Shown: in pieces, positions 34,714 to 42,870 of the stretch
Layout of the letters: the number at the start of each line of letters is the position of its first letter
Position numbering within the stretch: position 1 is the stretch's first letter
Origin: Planctomycetota bacterium
GTDB lineage: Bacteria > Planctomycetota > B15-G4
Assembly: GCA_029259745.1 (NCBI GenBank)
Contig: JAJDEO010000061.1
Location: 1 to 64,000, forward strand
Direction: 5' to 3'
DNA: 64,000 nt
Notes under the pieces: model-generated
Told to the model about the DNA's origin: nothing
What the model saw: only the letters and a program-made list of their open reading frames with translations
Databases searched by the model: none
Program-made: the position numbers and the translations under genes

Positions 34714-35601
34714 ATGTCGACCGAACTTCCCGACGAGCTGCTGTCTCCCGAAACGCGTGAGCGTCCCGGTGGCCTGCTCTCGAAGATCGACCCGCATCTC
34801 GTCCTCTACCACGACCCGCGGAGCGTCCACGCCGAGCAGTATCGGGCGTGTCGCACGAACCTCGTCGCGCTGAACCGCGCCGGGGCGCCCTGGGCCGTCG
34901 TCGTGACCAGCAGCAAGAAGGGCGAGGGGAAGTCGGTCAGTGCCTCGAACCTCGCGGCGTGTCTTGCCGAGCTGCCCGGCCAGAAGGTCGTGCTCGTCGA
35001 CTGCGACTTCCGCGCGCCGGCCCAGCCTTCGATTTTCGGCCAAGAGCCCGGTGACGGCGTGGCCGAGCTGATCGACGGCAAGACGAGCCTGCCCGGGATC
35101 ATCCGTCCGACGCTCATTCCTGGGCTCGATTTGATCCACTCTGGCGTCGAGCCGCCGAGCCCCGCCGAGATGCTCGGCTCGGAGCGCTTCGCCAACATGG
35201 TGCGCGAGCTACAGCGTCGCTACACATGGGTGATCATTGATACACCGCCCGTCAATCCCTACACGGATGCATGCACGCTGTCCGGCGTGACGACGGGCGT
35301 GCTGATCATCGTGCGCATCGCCGAGACGGCGCGTGAGCTCGTCGAGCGCGCGATGCAGGCCATCAAGAGCTCGGGCGGCAAGGTGCTGGGCACGTTTCTC
35401 ACCGGCGTGCCGCCCGACCGCGACGACGCCGATCGTCAGGGTTACTACCGCGTCGAGGGCCAAGAGGGCGAGGCTGCGTATCTCGAGGCCGAGCGCGCCC
35501 GCGCCCGCGAGCGCGCCGAGAAGCGTCTGCGCAAGCAGGAACTCGCCTACATCAAGCGCAAGCGCAAGGACGAGGATCCCGACGACGGCCCGCCCGTGTG
35601 A
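34714..35601 (+). CDS. CpsD/CapB-like BY-kinase family ATPase
   Basis: The product has 295 residues. The Walker A motif is a variant (VTSSKKGEGKSVSASNLAACLAE), Walker A' is KVVLVDCDFRAPAQ and Walker B is YTWVIIDTPP. This set defines bacterial tyrosine kinases of capsule systems and related ParA/MinD-type ATPases. No Wzz-like membrane activator is fused or adjacent. The C-terminal tail is highly charged, with only scattered tyrosines (GYYRVEGQEG, AAYLEAER) instead of a tyrosine cluster. It may be a polysaccharide regulator, but kinase activity is uncertain. It overlaps aroA by 4 bases. Confidence 0.85.
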   Translation: MSTELPDELLSPETRERPGGLLSKIDPHLVLYHDPRSVHAEQYRACRTNLVALNRAGAPWAVVVTSSKKGEGKSVSASNLAACLAELPGQKVVLVDCDFRAPAQPSIFGQEPGDGVAELIDGKTSLPGIIRPTLIPGLDLIHSGVEPPSPAEMLGSERFANMVRELQRRYTWVIIDTPPVNPYTDACTLSGVTTGVLIIVRIAETARELVERAMQAIKSSGGKVLGTFLTGVPPDRDDADRQGYYRVEGQEGEAAYLEAERARARERAEKRLRKQELAYIKRKRKDEDPDDGPPV

Positions 35602-36956
35602 CCGGCGCGGGGCCGATCGAAGTGCACGTGCCCGGTGACAAGTCGTGCACGCATCGCGCCTTGATGCTCGGGGCCTTGGCCGCCGGCGAGACGCGCGTTG
35701 CCGGTGCCCTCGATGCTGCCGACACGCGCTCTTCGGCCGACGTGGCACGCTCGCTGGGTGCCGACGTCAGTTGGCCCGAGGCGAGCGACACGGTGACGAT
35801 CGCCGGTGTCGGTGATCGTGCGCTTGCCAGCGGGACGCGCGACGCGCCGCTGCTGCTCGACTGCGGCAATGCCGGAACGGCCGCGCGTCTTTGGCTGGGT
35901 GTGCTGGCCGGGCGTGACGGGCACTGGACCTTGGACGGGGACGCCTCGCTGCGTTCGCGTCCGATGCGCCGCGTGACCGCGCCGCTGGCTGAGGCCGGAG
36001 CCGAGTTCGATGGCGAGCGCCTCCCGTTGACCGTCCACGGCGCACGACTGCGCGGCCGTCGTCACGTCGTCGAACTCCCCAGCGCACAGGTGAAGAGTGC
36101 CCTGCTGCTCGCGGGCCTCGCAGCAGACGGGCCCACGACGGTGGTCCAACACATCGCGACGCGCGACCACACAGAGCGCATGCTGCCACGCTTCGGGGTC
36201 GCATGCGCCGTCGAGCCGGGCGAGGCGACGGTGACGCCCGGTGCCCTCAGCGCCACGTCGATCGACATCCCCGGCGATCCGAGTTCGGCGGCGTTCTTGG
36301 CCGTGCTTGCGGCGATCACCGACGGCGTCGAGATGGTCATCCCGCACGTGGGCCTGTGGCCACGACGGATCGGGTTCCTGGCCGCGCTGGAGCGGGCGGC
36401 GGCCGATGTCTCGATCGTCTCACGCGAGCGCACCCGCGTACCGACGCTCGGCGGCACAGCTTTGACGGACCGTCCGAGCTCCGCGGCCGTCGATCCGATG
36501 GGGGCCCTGCGGGCTGCGTCGTCACGCGACCTCGCGCCCTTCGACATCACGGAGCGCGAAGTCCCCGACCTCGTCGACGAGGTGCCGATCCTCGCGGTCG
36601 CGGCGGCCTGCGCGCGCGGCGGCGTGAGTCACTTCCATGGACTCGCCGAGCTGCGCGTGAAGGAGTCGGACCGCGTGGCGACAGTGGCCGAGCTGCTGCG
36701 ATCGTTCGGGGTCGACGTCGTCGCGACGGACGACGCGCTCGCGATCGCCGGTAGGGGCGTGGAGGCGCTGAGCCTGCCGTCGAGCTGGGCCAGCCATGAC
36801 GATCACCGCCTCGCGCTCGCCCAGGCCGTTCTCGCGATGGCCGTGGCAGGGCCCGACGCACGCCTCGACGTACTCGCCGCCATCGACCTGACCTCGGCCG
36901 CGATCTCCTTCCCGAGGTTCGGGGCCCTGCTCAGAGAGATCGTCGCGGCGTCCTGA
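35598..36956 (+). CDS. aroA: 3-phosphoshikimate 1-carboxyvinyltransferase (EPSP synthase)
   Basis: The product has 452 residues starting at GTG 35598, which overlaps the upstream stop. The enzyme joins shikimate 3-phosphate with phosphoenolpyruvate in aromatic amino acid synthesis. Visible signatures are VPGDKSCTHRALMLGALA (substrate lysine and serine), LLDCGNAGTAARLW, RSRPMRRV, LPSAQVKSALLLAGL, the catalytic aspartate region DLVDEVPILAVAAA, and AELRVKESDRVATVAELL. The second family motif is slightly divergent (CGNAGTAAR instead of the usual GNSGTT or GNAGTA type). No other shikimate gene is near. Confidence 0.95.
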   Translation: MTGAGPIEVHVPGDKSCTHRALMLGALAAGETRVAGALDAADTRSSADVARSLGADVSWPEASDTVTIAGVGDRALASGTRDAPLLLDCGNAGTAARLWLGVLAGRDGHWTLDGDASLRSRPMRRVTAPLAEAGAEFDGERLPLTVHGARLRGRRHVVELPSAQVKSALLLAGLAADGPTTVVQHIATRDHTERMLPRFGVACAVEPGEATVTPGALSATSIDIPGDPSSAAFLAVLAAITDGVEMVIPHVGLWPRRIGFLAALERAAADVSIVSRERTRVPTLGGTALTDRPSSAAVDPMGALRAASSRDLAPFDITEREVPDLVDEVPILAVAAACARGGVSHFHGLAELRVKESDRVATVAELLRSFGVDVVATDDALAIAGRGVEALSLPSSWASHDDHRLALAQAVLAMAVAGPDARLDVLAAIDLTSAAISFPRFGALLREIVAAS

Positions 36957-37129
36957 CGCCGCGGTTGTGAGCTTTCGGACGGGCCAATGCATCGGGTTCG
37001 ACGGGGCATTGCGGCCCGAGGTCCCTACTCGTCGAACGTAGTCGCAGCACTTGGCGCGCTGAGGACGTCGACCCACGGCCGATTTTGTAAAGGGTCGCGC
37101 ACAGGAATGTCGATGGGCTTTCTGTTCAC

Positions 37130-37165
37130 AACGGCGGCTGCGGTTCATCAGCCAACGTCGCCGTT
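37130..37165 (+). promoter_or_regulatory. Strong nested hairpin upstream of the pilin gene
   Basis: AACGGCG (37130-37136) pairs with CGCCGTT (37159-37165), and inside it GGCTG (37136-37140) pairs with CAGCC (37149-37153), leaving an 8-base apical loop. It lies 42 bases before the pilin ATG. Preceding bases (GATTTTGTAAAGGG) are unusually AT-rich for this genome and may be the promoter. It could be a leader attenuator, a protein-binding site or an mRNA stabiliser. Confidence 0.45.
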
Positions 37166-37206
37166 ATCAGATTCTCATCCTGCCCGTTTTGGAGCGGCTG
37201 GCTTCC

Positions 37207-37677
37207 ATGATGAAACATCAAAGTGCCGCGCGTTCGAGTCGCGGTTTCACCCTCGTCGAACTTGCGGTTGTTGTCGTGATTATCGGCGTTCTCGCAGCCT
37301 TTGCCGTCCCGCGTTTCCTTGCGTCCGTTGAGCGGTCGAAGGGGGCTGAGGCCTTCAACTTCCTCTCGTCGGTGCATTCGTCCCAGGAGCGCTACCACGC
37401 TCGCCAGGGCACGTACGCTTCGGACATCACCTACCTCGACATCGAGATGGTCGATCCCGAGTACTTCACGGTCGGTTCGATCGAAGTGCCGGCGTCCGAG
37501 TCTGACCTGCAGACGGGTTGGGAGATGACGCTGACGCGTCTCGGTGCCTCGGCTGGTTACGGGGCATACACCGTCGTCTTCAACCACGACGGTTTCGATG
37601 GAACAAACAGCACGATCGCGGCGGACATCAGTCCGCTCCAGACGACCGAGGCTGAGGAAGAAGAAGCAGCAGAATAG
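37207..37677 (+). CDS. Major pseudopilin/type IV pilin-like protein (GspG-like)
   Basis: The product has 156 residues. The prepilin leader ends at SRG, with cleavage before FTLVELAVVVVIIGVLAAFAVPRF, the classical N-terminal helix with Glu5. The globular domain (KGAEAFNFLSSVHSSQERYHARQGTYASDITYL) resembles type II secretion and competence pilins, and the C-terminus is acidic (TEAEEEEAAE). ATG 37207 and 37210 are equally possible. It is separated from the machinery genes by two hairpins, which is common where a major pilin must be made in excess. The prepilin peptidase gene is not in the window. Confidence 0.9.
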   Translation: MMKHQSAARSSRGFTLVELAVVVVIIGVLAAFAVPRFLASVERSKGAEAFNFLSSVHSSQERYHARQGTYASDITYLDIEMVDPEYFTVGSIEVPASESDLQTGWEMTLTRLGASAGYGAYTVVFNHDGFDGTNSTIAADISPLQTTEAEEEEAAE

Positions 37678-37707
37678 TTGGGTTCATCTGACCTGACGTC
37701 GTAGTGC

Positions 37708-37746
37708 GGAGCTCATCTCGTCGCTCGCTTGTTCGAGGTGGGCTCC
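37708..37746 (+). promoter_or_regulatory. 13-bp stem-loop after the major pilin gene
   Basis: GGAGCTCATCTCG (37708-37720) pairs along its full length with CGAGGTGGGCTCC (37734-37746), counting two G-U wobbles, around a 13-base loop. It lies 31 bases after the pilin stop in a 145-base gap. A stem this long probably limits read-through into the downstream genes or protects the pilin mRNA 3' end. No T run follows. Confidence 0.6.
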
Positions 37747-37754
37747 GCCTGCGT

Positions 37755-37781
37755 CTTCACCGACTCCATGAGACGGTGAAG
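37755..37781 (+). promoter_or_regulatory. Second stem-loop in the pilin-machinery gap
   Basis: CTTCACCG (37755-37762) and CGGTGAAG (37774-37781) form a perfect 8-bp stem with an 11-base loop. It lies 8 bases after the first stem-loop and about 40 bases before the GspL-like gene. The two together look like a read-through control element between the pilin and the rest of the operon. Confidence 0.55.
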
Positions 37782-37822
37782 GGGGTTGCATCGTGTGATG
37801 CAGAGCGCCCGGGACATGCGCC

Positions 37823-39619
37823 ATGTCCCTTATTCTTCGGACGATGTTCTCGATGTCCCGTTCTTTCCTCCAACGACTTCGACGGCGCGCTCCTGACGAT
37901 GCGGCCGACGACTCGCCCGCGGGCGACGTCGCGGAGCGCGATGGGATCTTGGAACTCGACGAGGCGATGCTCGACGGCGATATGCCCGACGAGGTCGAAG
38001 GCGAAGACGATGCCGAGGCGACGCCGCTTTCATCAGGACCTTCACGCTTCGCTCGGCTTCTGCGGCGTGGTCGCGGCAAGAAGGACTCGGCAGATTCGTC
38101 TCCGGAAGACGACACGCCTCTGGAACCGGATTCGCCTCCGGAAGAGGAAGCGTCGAGCGCGAAGCCCAAGCGCAAGAAGGGGCGTCGCAAGAAGGGCGCT
38201 CGCGGTAGTACGGGCGTCGTGATCGGCGAGGAGCGTGTGACGGTGTGCCGCTCCGAGAAGAAGAAGGGCGCGACCGATCCCGCTGACGGCTACCCGTTCG
38301 CCGAGGGCGGACTCACGGAGCTGCTCCGTGAGCTCGTCGCCGATGGGATCATCAAGGGGCGTGTCATCTGCAGCCTCGACGCGCGTCAGATCCTCTCGAC
38401 GACCAAACCGCTCGACCCGCAGGACGAGGCCGTGCCTGCATCCGAGATCATCATGCGTGATGTCGGGAAGTCGATGGATGGTGGGGTCGTCGCCGATAGG
38501 GAGGCCGTCCGTCTCCCGCGAGGGAACTTCGGTGTCTTCTCTGTGTGCCCGGGGGAGCTCGCGAGCGACATATGGCGCGGCCTGTCGGAACTCAAGCCCG
38601 AACACCTACGGCTGGTCTCGAGTGACGTCGCCTTCTTGGCTGCGGCCCGAGCGATCAAGTCGTCACCTCGCAGGTGGCGCCATGAACTTCGCCTTTTCCT
38701 CTCTGAGGGGCTGGGGCTGGCGCTCCTGATCTCGCACGGACACATCATCGCGAACCGTGTCTTTGTCGACTCCCCCGAGTCGCCTGAGCGCATGTTCGCG
38801 GTCGAGGTTGTCCTGAACGGGTTGCGGGCATGGGTTCGTGAGTCCTTCGGCCTCGACCGTGTCGACGGCATGGTCGTTCATACCGACGGAACGCCGCTCC
38901 TCGTCGAGGACCTCGGCACATCGCTCGGCATCCCGGTGATCGCAGCCGACCCGTTGCGACTCGACCGCCACGGTCTTGCCCAAGCACTCCGCGGCTTCAC
39001 GAGCAAGCGCGCGCGCACCGAAGTCGACCTCTTCCGTGAACTCCATCCACCCGCGGGTCTGAAGGACAACTTTCCGACGCGAGCGTGCGCGTTGCTCGGT
39101 GTGGTGCTGGTGTCGTCGTCGTGGCTGCTCTGGGACGAGGCCACGAAGTTGGAGGGCGAACTCGAGGCGATCGATGGACAGCTCACGGCGCTTTCGAAGC
39201 GCCTCGACACGGATCTGTCGGCGATGAAGAAGATCCACACGACGAGCGAGATCGAGTGGGCCACTGTGGAGTCGTTCCTGACCGAACGCGTCTTCTGGTC
39301 CGAAGTCTTCGATGCCCTGCCCGACATCCTTCCCGAGGGAGTCGTGCTCTCGGACGTCAACGGACGCGACCGCCTCGTACTCAAGAAGGGCGCTGCCTCG
39401 ACATCGCAAGCGCCGAGGCAGATGACGCTCACAGCCACGGTCGAGGTGTCCGACGAGAACGTGTCTCCACCCGAGATCGGCGTCGTCACGGATCGACTCC
39501 GTGCGGCTCCCGTGTTCATGCGCAACTTCCCACGGATCACGGGCGCCAACGTCAAGATGATGCCGGGTGCGGCGGGTACGTTCGCACGTTTGTCCTTCGT
39601 CTGTCTTCCCGGGCGCTGA
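37823..39619 (+). CDS. GspL-like (PilM-PilN-type) secretion/pilus protein
   Basis: The product has 598 residues. Residues 1-130 are charged low-complexity sequence (runs of D, E, K and R, such as SAKPKRKKGRRKKGARGS). Roughly residues 130-390 form a PilM-like, actin-type domain (GVVIGEERVTVCRSEKK; LSEGLGLALLISHGHIIANRVFV; SLGIPVIAADPLRL). After a membrane helix (ALLGVVLVSSSWLLW) comes a PilN-like periplasmic domain with a coiled coil (ATKLEGELEAIDGQLTALSKRL) and WSEVFDALPDILPEGVVLSDV. This order is the GspL architecture. The start is uncertain; ATG 37844 or 37853 are alternatives. It belongs to the inner-membrane platform. Confidence 0.85.
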   Translation: MSLILRTMFSMSRSFLQRLRRRAPDDAADDSPAGDVAERDGILELDEAMLDGDMPDEVEGEDDAEATPLSSGPSRFARLLRRGRGKKDSADSSPEDDTPLEPDSPPEEEASSAKPKRKKGRRKKGARGSTGVVIGEERVTVCRSEKKKGATDPADGYPFAEGGLTELLRELVADGIIKGRVICSLDARQILSTTKPLDPQDEAVPASEIIMRDVGKSMDGGVVADREAVRLPRGNFGVFSVCPGELASDIWRGLSELKPEHLRLVSSDVAFLAAARAIKSSPRRWRHELRLFLSEGLGLALLISHGHIIANRVFVDSPESPERMFAVEVVLNGLRAWVRESFGLDRVDGMVVHTDGTPLLVEDLGTSLGIPVIAADPLRLDRHGLAQALRGFTSKRARTEVDLFRELHPPAGLKDNFPTRACALLGVVLVSSSWLLWDEATKLEGELEAIDGQLTALSKRLDTDLSAMKKIHTTSEIEWATVESFLTERVFWSEVFDALPDILPEGVVLSDVNGRDRLVLKKGAASTSQAPRQMTLTATVEVSDENVSPPEIGVVTDRLRAAPVFMRNFPRITGANVKMMPGAAGTFARLSFVCLPGR

Positions 39620-39629
39620 GGACCTTCGC

Positions 39630-40391
39630 GTGGACACCGGAATCAGTCGCGAACAGATCGATGCGGTCAAGGACACCGTTGCGAAGTGGTGCGCCGACCC
39701 GATCTCGTTGCGTTGCCTCGTGTCCCTCGTCGCCGCCGCCGTGGGTGTGCTCGCTTTCATCCGCCCGCTTTCGGGGCGTCTGGAGACCGCTCGCACAGCT
39801 CATGCCGCGAGCACGAAGTTGCTCGAGCGCGTCGAGGACGTGGCGCACTGGCGCGGGCAGATCGATCGATTCGCCGAGCGCACGGCGCTACGCGACGATG
39901 TCGTCGACTGGCAGCGCTACGTGCTCAAGAACCTGACCGACACCGAAGTGCGGCTCCTCAACCTCGAGCCGCGACAGACCAGCGGCAAGGGCGTCTACAA
40001 GTTCGTCGAGATGGAACTCGTCGCGCGTGGTGTCTCCTACTCCGACTTCGCGACGGTCATTCACCGCCTCGAGCGTGGCGAGCGGATCATGCGCATCGAG
40101 CGCATTCGCCTCGAGCGGCAGCGTCAGTACATCACGCTCACGTGCACGCTGAAGGGGCTCTGCCGTCCGTCGCTCACTGCGCCGCCGACGCCGGCTCCCG
40201 GCGTTCCCTTCTTGCCCGCGCCGACGTTGGGCTCGTCGAGCACCGACGCCGGCGGCATGGGCGTGACTTCTGGGAATGACGAGGCCGCTGGCGTCGACAC
40301 ATCCGGTGAGGAGCTGCTCGAGGGCGCTGAGCCTGACATCGCTGGAACGCCTGACTCTGACGCGACCACGGACGAGGAGGGTGACTCGTGA
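39630..40391 (+). CDS. PilO/GspM-like inner-membrane protein
   Basis: The product has 253 residues. The start GTG 39630 follows TGAGGA, 10 bases after the previous stop. It has one membrane helix (about 26-45), a coiled-coil stretch (AHAASTKLLERVEDVAHWRGQIDRFAERTAL) and a ferredoxin-like periplasmic domain (TEVRLLNLEPRQTSGKGVYKFVEMELVARG, then IHRLERGERIMRIERIRLER). It ends in a long Thr/Glu/Ser-rich tail. It sits directly after the GspL-like gene, the usual order for GspL-GspM or PilN-PilO, which form a heterodimer in the inner membrane. Its stop overlaps the next gene by 4 bases. Confidence 0.8.
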   Translation: MDTGISREQIDAVKDTVAKWCADPISLRCLVSLVAAAVGVLAFIRPLSGRLETARTAHAASTKLLERVEDVAHWRGQIDRFAERTALRDDVVDWQRYVLKNLTDTEVRLLNLEPRQTSGKGVYKFVEMELVARGVSYSDFATVIHRLERGERIMRIERIRLERQRQYITLTCTLKGLCRPSLTAPPTPAPGVPFLPAPTLGSSSTDAGGMGVTSGNDEAAGVDTSGEELLEGAEPDIAGTPDSDATTDEEGDS

Positions 40392-41041
40392 TAGGTCTCT
40401 TCCGTCAACATTCGTCGATCGCAGCGACCGTTCTCCTGGTGTGGATGTCGTGGTCGGGGCTCAGCGCCGGCGACACGAAGGAAGCGAAGGCTGGCAAGGC
40501 CAAGCGACCCGTACTCGAAGAGTGGTACATCTCGATGGCCGACGATTCCGTGCCACGTCCGGTTCTACGTGACCCCTGTGATCTGCTCCTGCCCGACGTG
40601 CCCGAAGGTGACGCGGACGAGGACTCGTCCGAGGCGGACAGTAGCTCGTCGGGCGACGAGATCCTTGCGTATGACGAGGAACCGGCCGTGATGTACGAGG
40701 TCGGCGGCCTCGAAGAGAGTGGTCCTCCGCCAGCGTCATCGTTCACGTTGACGCTGGAGGCGACGCTCGCGCTCGGAAGCGTGAAGCGCGCGCGCGTCTC
40801 TGGGATGAACGTGGGCGTCGGCGACGCACTCGAGCACCTCGGGCTCGACGAAGCACCCATCGTGTCCGAACTCACGGCGACGACCGTCACGATCACGTGG
40901 AACGGTCAGACGCACGAACTCGATATCAACGGCACGCGGAGCGTCACTGTTCCCGTCGAGCTGACACCGACCATTCGCGGCTCCGAAGCGGGCAGCAGTT
41001 GGTTGAGCAATCTGCCATTCGGCTTGGGAGGTGACAAGTGA
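40388..41041 (+). CDS. Exported GspC/PilP-like protein of the secretion operon
   Basis: The product has 217 residues. An N-terminal hydrophobic segment (IAATVLLVWMSWSGLSAG) is a signal peptide or membrane anchor. The middle is acidic low-complexity sequence (DADEDSSEADSSSSGDE). The C-terminal 100 residues form a possible beta domain (LEATLALGSVKRARVSGMNV, DALEHLGLDEAPIVSELTATTVTITWNG). GspC and PilP proteins have this layout and link the inner-membrane platform to the secretin. Position between GspM-like and GspE genes supports the call, but sequence similarity is weak. GTG 40388 overlaps the upstream stop. Confidence 0.6.
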   Translation: MIGLFRQHSSIAATVLLVWMSWSGLSAGDTKEAKAGKAKRPVLEEWYISMADDSVPRPVLRDPCDLLLPDVPEGDADEDSSEADSSSSGDEILAYDEEPAVMYEVGGLEESGPPPASSFTLTLEATLALGSVKRARVSGMNVGVGDALEHLGLDEAPIVSELTATTVTITWNGQTHELDINGTRSVTVPVELTPTIRGSEAGSSWLSNLPFGLGGDK

Positions 41042-42870
41042 GTCTGACTTCGACGGAGACACCGTGGATCGTACGCCTCCTGCTGGAGGACGGCGTCATC
41101 GGCGAGGCAGCCGAGGAACGCGTGCGGAAGCTGCTGCACACGGCGACGTCGAACCTCGAACGGGCCCTCGTCGAAGCGGAGCTCGCGTCTGCCGAGGACA
41201 TCGCGCGCGTGTACGCGAAGGCGCTCGGGATCGCGTGGGTGACACTCCAAGAGCAGGTACCAACGACCGACAGCAACGTCCGAATCCCGCCGAATGTCAT
41301 CGAGTGTGGTCCCGGCGACGGAGAGGGGGTGCTCATCGGTTCCGTCGACGACCTCGTCCACGCGAGTGCGCAGGTCGCGATCAAGGTGACGGAGAGCGTG
41401 TGCCGCCGTCACTCGGTCGTCATCTTGGGTTTCGAATCGGACAGTGCGCTGCTCGGGATGATCGATCCGTCGAAGCTCGATGCCGTGAACGAGGTCTCGG
41501 CGCGTTGTGGCGTGCCGGTCCACCCCGTCGCAGCGACCCCAGCCGTCATCTCCGAGTTCATGTCGCGCCACTTCGGTGAGCGCGACGAAGTGCGCGAGAT
41601 CGCGTCCGAGGACGACGCCGGTGGTAAGCACACGGACGACGAGGATGACGAGGAGGCCGCCGTCATCCTCGATCTCCAGAAGCCGATCCCCGCGGGAAAA
41701 GACAGTCAGGTCGTGCGCATCGTGAACATCCTGCTGCTGCGGTCGATCCAGGAAGGCGCGAGTGACATTCACATCGAGCCCTACGAGGATCGCGTTCGCG
41801 TGCGCTACCGCATCGACGGGAGGCTCATCGAGACGACGCCGCCACCGCGGTCGCTCTTCATCCCGACGATCTCGCGACTGAAGATCCTCTCGAAGATGGA
41901 CATTGCCGAGAAGCGCGTGCCGCAGGACGGCTCGATCGCCCTACGGTCCGGCGAGCATCGTGTCGACCTCCGTGTGAACACCGTGCCGACGGTGTACGGA
42001 GAGAAGATGGTCATCCGACTGCTCGAGAAGAAGGGCATTCCAGATCGGCTGCAGAAGCTCGGCTTCAGCGACGAACAGTCCGGCGCGTTCCTCAAGGCAG
42101 CTCACTCGCCGAACGGCCTGATGTTCGTCACCGGACCGACGGGTTCGGGTAAGTCGACGACGCTGTACTGCTGCCTCAATCTCATCAACTCACCCGACGA
42201 GAACATCGTCACGGTCGAGGACCCGGTGGAATACAAGTTCGACGGACTCAACCAGGTGCATGTGCGCGCCAACGTCGGGCTCACGTTTGCCACCGCGCTG
42301 CGGTCGTTCCTGCGTCAGGACCCCGACAAGATCATGGTCGGTGAGGTGCGAGATCAGGAAACCGCGCAGATCTGCATGCGCGCGGCACTCACTGGTCACC
42401 TCGTGCTCTCGACGTTGCACACGAACGACTCCCTGCAGGTCGTCAACCGTCTCGTGGACATGGGGATCGAGCCGTTCCTCTTGGGGCCGGCGCTGAAGTT
42501 GCTGGAGGCCCAGCGCCTCGCGTCGCGTCTGTGTCCCGAGTGCAAGGAGCAGTATGAGATCCCCGAAGAGGTTGCGCTCCGACATGGGCTCGAGCCGGGG
42601 ATGACGCTGTTCCGCAAGTGTCGCCTCGAGAACAACACGTGTGAGTACTGCCGCGGAAACGGTTCCAAGGGGCGCGTCGGCATCTATGAGGTTGTACCGA
42701 TCACACAAGATATCGGTGAGATGATCGCGTCGTCCGTCCCACTCAACGAGGTGCGAGCTCACGTGCGCAACTCAGGCATCAACCTTCTCCCAGAGAGCGC
42801 GCGCGAGAAGCTTGCCGAGGGCACCGTGGGCCTCGAAGACGTGGCCGAGTACGTGAAAGCGCAAACATGA
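41038..42870 (+). CDS. GspE/PilB-type secretion ATPase
   Basis: The product has 610 residues starting at GTG 41038. The N-terminal T2SSE/MshEN-like domain (VRLLLEDGVIGEAAEERVRKLL) is followed by the hexameric ATPase: Walker A FVTGPTGSGKST, the Asp box, Walker B DKIMVGEVRDQETAQICM and the His box GHLVLSTLHTND. A tetracysteine zinc site reads CPECKEQYEI and CEYCRGNGSKGR. It powers pseudopilus or pilus assembly at the cytoplasmic face. MshEN domains can bind cyclic-di-GMP, but the binding residues here were not verified. It overlaps the GspF gene by 4 bases. Confidence 0.96.
   Translation: MSLTSTETPWIVRLLLEDGVIGEAAEERVRKLLHTATSNLERALVEAELASAEDIARVYAKALGIAWVTLQEQVPTTDSNVRIPPNVIECGPGDGEGVLIGSVDDLVHASAQVAIKVTESVCRRHSVVILGFESDSALLGMIDPSKLDAVNEVSARCGVPVHPVAATPAVISEFMSRHFGERDEVREIASEDDAGGKHTDDEDDEEAAVILDLQKPIPAGKDSQVVRIVNILLLRSIQEGASDIHIEPYEDRVRVRYRIDGRLIETTPPPRSLFIPTISRLKILSKMDIAEKRVPQDGSIALRSGEHRVDLRVNTVPTVYGEKMVIRLLEKKGIPDRLQKLGFSDEQSGAFLKAAHSPNGLMFVTGPTGSGKSTTLYCCLNLINSPDENIVTVEDPVEYKFDGLNQVHVRANVGLTFATALRSFLRQDPDKIMVGEVRDQETAQICMRAALTGHLVLSTLHTNDSLQVVNRLVDMGIEPFLLGPALKLLEAQRLASRLCPECKEQYEIPEEVALRHGLEPGMTLFRKCRLENNTCEYCRGNGSKGRVGIYEVVPITQDIGEMIASSVPLNEVRAHVRNSGINLLPESAREKLAEGTVGLEDVAEYVKAQT

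Noticed and set aside
37085..37120. GCGCACAGG resembles the start of a cyclic-di-GMP-I riboswitch upstream of the pilin
   Set aside because: Only the first block matches (GCACAGG). The GCAAAGCC and GGTAGG blocks of the aptamer are absent.
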